A stretch of 64,000 nt of DNA from Streptomyces sp. NBC_01214. Its GTDB lineage: Bacteria > Actinomycetota > Actinomycetes > Streptomycetales > Streptomycetaceae. Shown here in pieces: positions 59,691 to 64,000 of the stretch. The DNA lies in assembly GCF_026340975.1 (NCBI RefSeq), contig NZ_JAPEOS010000001.1, forward strand, positions 890,501 through 954,500. The letters run 5' to 3'. The notes under the pieces were generated by a model that was not told the origin of the DNA, did not search any database, and worked only from the letters and a program-made list of their open reading frames with translations. How positions within the stretch are numbered: position 1 is the first letter of the stretch; each line of letters begins with the position of its first letter. The translations under genes were made by a program, and so were the position numbers.

Positions 59691-59703
59691 TGACGGTCCG
59701 TCA
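59691..59703. promoter_or_regulatory. TetR-type operator palindrome, site 10
   Basis: Perfect TGACG-GTC-CGTCA, 26 bp upstream of the SDR start. Would control SDR and probably the following fbiC. Confidence 0.7.
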
Positions 59704-59705
59704 GG

Positions 59706-60059
59706 CTACGATGCGGGCGCGATGGTGTGAAGGGGCGCGGACCCGACGAGTGGCGGCGGAGCCGGCGGCCACCGCCGCTCCCCGGCCGCGTCGCTCCACC
59801 CAACGGTCCGGTTCACGATGCCGAGGAGTTCCGCGCCGGTGGTGCCTGCGTCCTCCCGAAGGGCCGGGTCGATCGGGTGTGCGTCCGAGGCCTTCCTGCG
59901 GGCGTCCAGCCACGGCTCGGCGAACCCCTCCGGCCGGATTTCGGCGCGGGACGGCCTCCTCATGAGCTCCGGCTTCCGGCCGGTTCCCGAACCTTCGGAA
60001 CATCGCTGGCGGTCCTCCACTGCTTCCGGCGGCTTGCGGCCCCGTCGTCCATGGGGCAC
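59706..60059 (-). CDS. Possible small hypothetical protein
   Basis: A frame of up to 117 codons (GTG 60059; ATG at 59963 would give 85 residues) just 3 nt after the stop of the upstream gene. Sequence such as AEPWLDARRKASDAHPIDPALRED and GTTGAELLGIVNRTVGWSD looks protein-like; the rest is Arg/Pro-rich. No family recognised. The end lies close to operator site 10. Coding status is uncertain. Confidence 0.35.
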   Translation of the reverse strand: MPHGRRGRKPPEAVEDRQRCSEGSGTGRKPELMRRPSRAEIRPEGFAEPWLDARRKASDAHPIDPALREDAGTTGAELLGIVNRTVGWSDAAGERRWPPAPPPLVGSAPLHTIAPAS

Positions 60060-60062
60060 CGG

Positions 60063-60566
60063 TCACCACGGTGGCAGCCCCGCGCGCCGGAGCTTCAGCA
60101 AGGACTCGGATCTGAACGCTTCCAGGTCGGCGGCATAGGGCCGGACGCCCGGGTGGTCACCGCAGAAGGTGACGTTCGCCGTCAGGTGGTCGTCGGCCAG
60201 GCCGCCGTAGGACAGGGAGACGTACGCGGAGACCTCCACGGCGGAGCCGAGCGCGTCCGCACGCAGGAGAGCGACGCGCGCGTACGCCAGACAACGCCGC
60301 AACAGCCTCGACTCCCGCTCCTCCCCGGAGGCCGGGAGGTCGTAGTCCGTCATGCCGCGGCCGTTGACGGTGTACTCCTCGTGCACCACGTCCGAGAACG
60401 GTCCCGGTGGAGCGGACTTCAGCGCCGACAGGACGTGCGCGCCGCCGGGGGTGACCTCCCAGCCGGCCTCCGCGATCCGAAGGAACCCGGGCGGAGCTTC
60501 GTCCGGGGTGATGCCCTCGGTGTCGACGCGGCCCAACAGGCGCGCCATCGAGCGGTTCATTTCCAT
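60063..60566 (-). CDS. Hypothetical protein, soluble
   Basis: 167 residues; ATG 60566 chosen for GGAGG 7 nt upstream. It contains MARLLGRVDTEGITPDEAPPGFLRIAEAGWEVTPGG, VHEEYTVNGRGMTDYDLPASGEERESRLLRRCLAYARVALL, and VSAYVSLSYGGLADDHLTANVTFCGDHPGVRPYAADLEAFRSESLLKL. The mixed alpha/beta protein has no signal or TM segment. It is not a family I can name; such proteins are often encoded near contact-dependent or immunity-type loci, but nothing here supports that directly. Confidence 0.7.
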   Translation of the reverse strand: MEMNRSMARLLGRVDTEGITPDEAPPGFLRIAEAGWEVTPGGAHVLSALKSAPPGPFSDVVHEEYTVNGRGMTDYDLPASGEERESRLLRRCLAYARVALLRADALGSAVEVSAYVSLSYGGLADDHLTANVTFCGDHPGVRPYAADLEAFRSESLLKLRRAGLPPW

Positions 60567-60862
60567 GTGCCATCCTCCGCGGAGTGCCTCGGTGGTCGGT
60601 CGTGCCCGGCGAGCAGCGCCCGGACGTGTGCATGGTCGCTGCGGTCCGGATGACCGCCAGCGTCTGCCCGGCCCGGCCCGGCCCCTCGGCCCGGTGCGCC
60701 GCGGCGACGGCACGGGCCGTGGAACGACCGGACGGGGCGGCCCGCACGTTCCGCGCAGGCACCGCCCCCGTCGCGTCGACGGTCGATCCTTCGCGGGGGA
60801 TGATCGGAGATGACCACACCCTCGTGGTGGAGGTCCGCGGCACGAGGCGAGGACGTGAGGGC

Positions 60863-62197
60863 ATGGCACTCCTGCATACTTCCGGCCCGTCCCGGCGGGC
60901 TCGGCTGTGGGCCCTGCTGGCGTTGGTCTGTGCGGTGCTCGCGGCGGTGACGTTGGTGGCCGAGGGCATCGTCGGAGGGCTGCTCGTCCTCGTCGTCGGG
61001 GTGGCCGGGGCGGCGCTCACGGCCATGGGGACCTGGTGGGTGGTGTCCCATCGCGGCGCCGTACGGCTGGTCGGCACCCTGCTGGTGGTGGCCGCGCCCG
61101 TGGCCATACTGCTCATCTACGCCCGCGAGGACCTGTGGCCCACGGCGCTGCTCGCCATCGCGCTGTGGGCGGCCGCCGTGGCCTGTGCGCGGACGGCGCT
61201 GCGCGCCGCGCGCCGGCCCGACGGCATGCGCGCCGTCGCACGGGCCGCCCCCCGGAACCCGGTGCTGATCATGAACCCGAAGTCCGGCGGCGGGAAGGTC
61301 GGCCGGTTCGGCCTGGTCGAGAAGGGCGAGGCGCTCGGCGCCCGGGTGGTGCTGCTGGACCCGGCGGTCGTGACGGACGTCGCGGCCCTCGCCCGTCAGG
61401 CGGTGGCCGACGGAGCGGACCTGCTCGGGGTGGCGGGCGGCGACGGCACCCAGGCCCGGGTGGCCGAGGTCGCGGCCGAACACGACCTGCCGTTCCTCGT
61501 GATCTCCGCGGGCACCCGGAACCACTTCGCCATGGACCTCGGGCTGGACCGCGAGGACCCGGCCCGATGCCTGGACGCGCTGGCCGACGGGGAGGAGCTC
61601 AGGGTCGACCTGGGGGTCGTGGGCGGCCAGGCCTTCGTCAACACGGCCTCGTTCGGCGTCTACGCGGAGATCGTGCAGAGACCGGAGTACCGGGACGCCA
61701 AAGCGGATTCGGCACTGGCCGCCCTGCCCGACCTCCTCCTCGGATACGCCGGCACCACCCTCGACGCGGTGACCGACGGGAAACGGCTGGAGTCCCAGCA
61801 GGCGCTGCTGGTCAGCAACAACCCCTACACCTCCTCCGAACCGATGGGCGCCCGCAGGTCCCGCCTCGACCGCGGAGAGCTGGGCGTCCTCGGCATCCGG
61901 GTGAACAACGCGGCCCAGGCGGCCGAAGTCGCGCTGCGCGGAGCGAGGGCGGCGGGCCTCCACGTACTCACCACCCGCCAGGTCGTCGTCCGATCGGCCG
62001 CGGAACGCATCGCCGTCGCCGTGGACGGCGAGGCGCTGACCATGCCCACACCCGTGACCTGCGCCATCCGCCCCGGCGCACTGCGCGTCCTGGTCCCCAG
62101 GCTCCGCCCCGGGGCCCCGGCGGCCGCTCCGCCCATGCAGTGGAGCGAGGTCCTCGCCCTGGCCTTCAACCGGCCCGGGGCCGGCTCGGGCGGCTGA
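60863..62197 (+). CDS. Diacylglycerol-kinase-like (DAGK/sphingosine kinase catalytic domain) membrane protein
   Basis: 444 residues from ATG 60863 (GAGGG upstream). The N-terminal about 115 residues hold four TM segments (LWALLALVCAVLAAVTLVAEG; GLLVLVVGVAGAALTAMGTWW; LVGTLLVVAAPVAILLIYA; ALLAIALWAAAVACA). The catalytic domain starts NPVLIMNPKSGGGKVGRF and has the nucleotide motif GVAGGDGTQARV (GGDGT), then VISAGTRNHFAMDLGL (GTxNxFA), and the C-terminal VDGEAL. These enzymes phosphorylate diacylglycerol or similar lipids. The membrane part is an extra feature relative to the soluble DgkB/YegS forms. Confidence 0.92.
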   Translation: MALLHTSGPSRRARLWALLALVCAVLAAVTLVAEGIVGGLLVLVVGVAGAALTAMGTWWVVSHRGAVRLVGTLLVVAAPVAILLIYAREDLWPTALLAIALWAAAVACARTALRAARRPDGMRAVARAAPRNPVLIMNPKSGGGKVGRFGLVEKGEALGARVVLLDPAVVTDVAALARQAVADGADLLGVAGGDGTQARVAEVAAEHDLPFLVISAGTRNHFAMDLGLDREDPARCLDALADGEELRVDLGVVGGQAFVNTASFGVYAEIVQRPEYRDAKADSALAALPDLLLGYAGTTLDAVTDGKRLESQQALLVSNNPYTSSEPMGARRSRLDRGELGVLGIRVNNAAQAAEVALRGARAAGLHVLTTRQVVVRSAAERIAVAVDGEALTMPTPVTCAIRPGALRVLVPRLRPGAPAAAPPMQWSEVLALAFNRPGAGSGG

Positions 62198-62281
62198 TGC
62201 CCGGGATGCCCGGGATGCCCGACCTCCTGTGCGGCGTCACAATGAGGCGTACCCGGTGTGCGTAGCGGATTGGAGACGTCC

Positions 62282-62524
62282 GTGAAGGACCTCAAGTTTG
62301 AGCAGAAGAGCTCCCTTTCCCGCCTTGAGGTCGCCGACCAGCTCTCCGCACTCGCGGAGGCGCTGCGCCACGGCGGCAATGCCGAACTGGAACTCGGCCC
62401 CGGGAAGATGAGCCTGCGGGTCCCCGATGAGCTCCGCACCGAGATCGAGGTCGAGATCGGCGACGGGGAGATCGAGATGGAGATCGAACTCAAGTGGCCC
62501 ACCGCGCAGGCCGGGGCCGCGTGA
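62282..62524 (+). CDS. Amphi-Trp domain-containing protein
   Basis: 80 residues from GTG 62282 (GGAG 6 nt before). One domain: LKFEQKSSLSRLEVADQLSALAEALRHGG followed by alternating strands MSLRVPDELRTEIEVEIGDGEIEMEIELKW. This is the amphi-Trp domain pattern (helical hairpin, then two amphipathic strands ending in a Trp). Domain function unknown. It overlaps the next gene by GTGA. Confidence 0.88.
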   Translation: MKDLKFEQKSSLSRLEVADQLSALAEALRHGGNAELELGPGKMSLRVPDELRTEIEVEIGDGEIEMEIELKWPTAQAGAA

Positions 62525-63102
62525 CAGCGCCCCCGGAAGGCGGTGGCGCGGAAGGCGGTGGCGCGGCAGGTGGCGGCGCGGAAGGTGGCGGCCCGACGGG
62601 GGGCGGCCCGGCGGGCGGCCCCCCGGAGTGGGAAGCGGGCCGCGAGGACTACACCGGCGCCGTCTACGGCTCCCTCCTCGCCGCCTCCGTCGTGGTCGGC
62701 GCCGGAACGCTGGGCAAGTACCCGCGGCTGGAACTCGTCGCGCTGCTCCTCGGTACCGGGGTGGTCTTCTGGGCCGCGCACGTCTTCTCCCGCCTCTTCG
62801 GGGCCCGCATGGTGAACCGGCTGAGCTGGGACGTGGTCCGCAGCACGTCCAAGGAGGAGCGCCCGATCATCAAGGCGGCCGTCCCCCCTGCCGTTGCCGC
62901 GGCCGTCGCCCCGCTGTTCGGCCTGGGCGCCACGGGCATCGCCTGGCTCGCGCTCGCGGTCGCCCTGATCGGACAGGTCGGCTGGGCCACCCTGGCAGCC
63001 AGCCGCGCCGGAGCGTCACGCCGGCTGATGATCCTGGCCGGCGTGATCAACCTGTTCCTCGGGCTGCTCATCGTGCTGCTCAAGGTCGGCCTTCAGCACT
63101 GA
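62521..63102 (+). CDS. Four- to five-helix membrane protein, unknown
   Basis: 193 residues from GTG 62521, overlapping the amphi-Trp stop. The N-terminal 35 residues are Gly repeats (GGGAEGGG type) encoded by tandem GGAAGGTGGCGGCGCG units. Then TM helices YGSLLAASVVVGAGTLG, LVALLLGTGVVFWAAHVFSRLFGA, AAVPPAVAAAVAPLFGLGATGIAWLALAVALIGQVGWATLA, and LMILAGVINLFLGLLIVLLKV. No family recognised. Translational coupling to the amphi-Trp protein suggests they work together at the membrane. Confidence 0.8.
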   Translation: MTAPPEGGGAEGGGAAGGGAEGGGPTGGGPAGGPPEWEAGREDYTGAVYGSLLAASVVVGAGTLGKYPRLELVALLLGTGVVFWAAHVFSRLFGARMVNRLSWDVVRSTSKEERPIIKAAVPPAVAAAVAPLFGLGATGIAWLALAVALIGQVGWATLAASRAGASRRLMILAGVINLFLGLLIVLLKVGLQH

Positions 63103-63163
63103 AGCCGCCGACGGAGTCACTACCCCGGCTACCTCCCCTTCCCCGGCCACATACCTTCCCCGG

Positions 63164-64000
63164 CTACCTCTCCATCCCCCCGTACTCCGCCAGCGCCGCG
63201 CGCAGCCGGCCGACGCCCTCGGTGATCTCGGCCGGCGTGTGCGTCGTGAAGTTCAGGCGCAGGGTGCGGGGGTCCGGGGCGGTGGCGTAGAAGGGGGCGC
63301 CCGGGACGAAGGCGACGCCGTGGGCGACGGCCGTCTTGAGGAGGTCCGTCGCGTCGTGCTCCTCCGGCAGGCGGGCCCAGAGGAACATGCCGCCCGCGGG
63401 CAGGTTCCACTCGCAGTCGGCCGGCAGGCTCCGGCTCAGGGCGCTCTGCAGGGCGTCGCGGCGCGCGCGGTAGGCCGTCCGGACCGTGGCTATGTGCGCG
63501 TCGAGGTCCACCGCCGCGAGGTAGTGCGCCGCGGCCAGCTGGTCCACCGTGGAGGTGTGGAGGTCCGCCGCCTGCTTCGCGACGACCGCGGCCCGCCGCA
63601 GTGCTGCCGGGGCCCGGAGCCAGCCCAGCCGCAGTCCGGGGGCCATGACCTTCGAGAAGCTGCCGAGCAGGGCCGTACGGTCTTCCGCCCCCGGGTGCGC
63701 GGCGAGCCACGGGACGGCGGGGCCCTCGTAGCGGAGTTCCCCGTACGGGTCGTCCTCCACCAGCCACAGCCCGAGCCGGGCCGCGGTCTGCGCGACCGCC
63801 GCCCGCCGGGCGGCCGGGAGGGTGCGCCCCGTCGGGTTCTGGAAGGTGGGGACGGTGTACAGCAGCTTCGACCGCTCGCGCGCGACGATGTCGGCCAGTG
63901 CGTCCGGGAGGATGCCCTCCGCGTCGCAGGGCACGGCCACCACCCGTGCCCCCGCCAGGCCGAAGCACTGGAGGGCCGCGAGGTAGGTGGGGTTCTCGAC
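63164..64000 (-). CDS. PLP-dependent aminotransferase (class I/II, LysN/2-aminoadipate-like), N-terminus beyond window
   Basis: The minus-strand frame enters from the right edge, with 278 residues seen: VENPTYLAALQCFGLAGARVVAVP, VPTFQNPTGRTL, VEDDPYGELRYEGP (PLP-ring Asp and Tyr), LLGSFSKVMAPGLRLGWLRAP with the Schiff-base Lys, then PAGGMFLWARLPE and the substrate-carboxylate Arg in LRLNFTTHTPAEITEG. This is the fold-type-I pattern of LysN/MocR-like aminotransferases. Whether a MocR-type GntR DNA-binding domain is fused upstream cannot be seen. The start is outside the window. Confidence 0.9.
   Translation of the reverse strand, partial: VENPTYLAALQCFGLAGARVVAVPCDAEGILPDALADIVARERSKLLYTVPTFQNPTGRTLPAARRAAVAQTAARLGLWLVEDDPYGELRYEGPAVPWLAAHPGAEDRTALLGSFSKVMAPGLRLGWLRAPAALRRAAVVAKQAADLHTSTVDQLAAAHYLAAVDLDAHIATVRTAYRARRDALQSALSRSLPADCEWNLPAGGMFLWARLPEEHDATDLLKTAVAHGVAFVPGAPFYATAPDPRTLRLNFTTHTPAEITEGVGRLRAALAEYGGMER

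Overview
The window is very GC-rich, uses GTG/TTG starts, is full of ATGA/GTGA stop-start overlaps, and carries an AfsK/AfsR/AfsS signalling set. This points clearly to a Streptomyces chromosome. All assignments come from reading the sequence and remembered family features; no database search was run.

Layout. 1-3.1 kb: start of a thiolase (cut by the window edge), divergent from an acyl-CoA dehydrogenase and a deazaflavin-type oxidoreductase, then a TetR repressor. 3.4-7.5 kb: VOC protein, the Ser/Thr kinase afsK, cyclophilin. 7.6-9.4 kb: a DUF6193-like plus SUKH-3 immunity-like pair and a membrane protein. 9.7-13.8 kb: enoyl-CoA hydratase, OB-fold protein and thiolase operon, divergent from a FadD3-like acyl-CoA ligase. 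14-18.6 kb: methyltransferase, afsS and afsR. 18.8-25 kb: amidohydrolase, MFS transporter, secreted metzincin/ricin protein, GNAT, secreted serine protease, Nudix. 25-30.6 kb: a coupled ABC exporter operon divergent from a two-component system. 30.6-32.1 kb: L,D-transpeptidase and a Pyr4/PaxB-like membrane terpene cyclase homologue. 32.2-38.7 kb: two LLM flavin/F420 oxidoreductases, an SDR, a D-aminoacylase-like amidohydrolase and an aldehyde dehydrogenase. 38.8-40.7 kb: an IS607-type remnant with a full-length tnpB. 40.7-49 kb: alkylation-repair-like protein, APC permease, small membrane/secreted proteins, and a DrrAB-like exporter with a DUF4097 protein and a divergent GbsR/MarR-type regulator. 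49-55 kb: a decayed MerR gene, VOC, small secreted protein, DUF4241, LLM and ADP-ribosylglycohydrolase-like genes. 55-59.7 kb: secreted tyrosine phosphatase, then SDR-fbiC (F420 precursor synthesis). 59.7-64 kb: small hypotheticals, lipid/diacylglycerol-kinase-like protein, amphi-Trp protein, membrane protein, and a partial PLP aminotransferase.

Main observation. A palindrome TGACG-N3-CGTCA occurs perfectly six times, with four one-mismatch copies. Every copy lies in the upstream region of a lipid/acyl-CoA or F420-linked gene: thiolase, acyl-CoA dehydrogenase, FadD3-like ligase, amidohydrolase, three LLM oxidoreductases and the SDR-fbiC pair. A weaker copy overlaps the start codon of the TetR gene. 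I infer a scattered TetR-controlled catabolic regulon for an unidentified, perhaps alicyclic or terpenoid, carboxylate. It appears to use F420 chemistry, to include F420 precursor synthesis, and to be physically interleaved with the afsK-afsR-afsS antibiotic-control genes.
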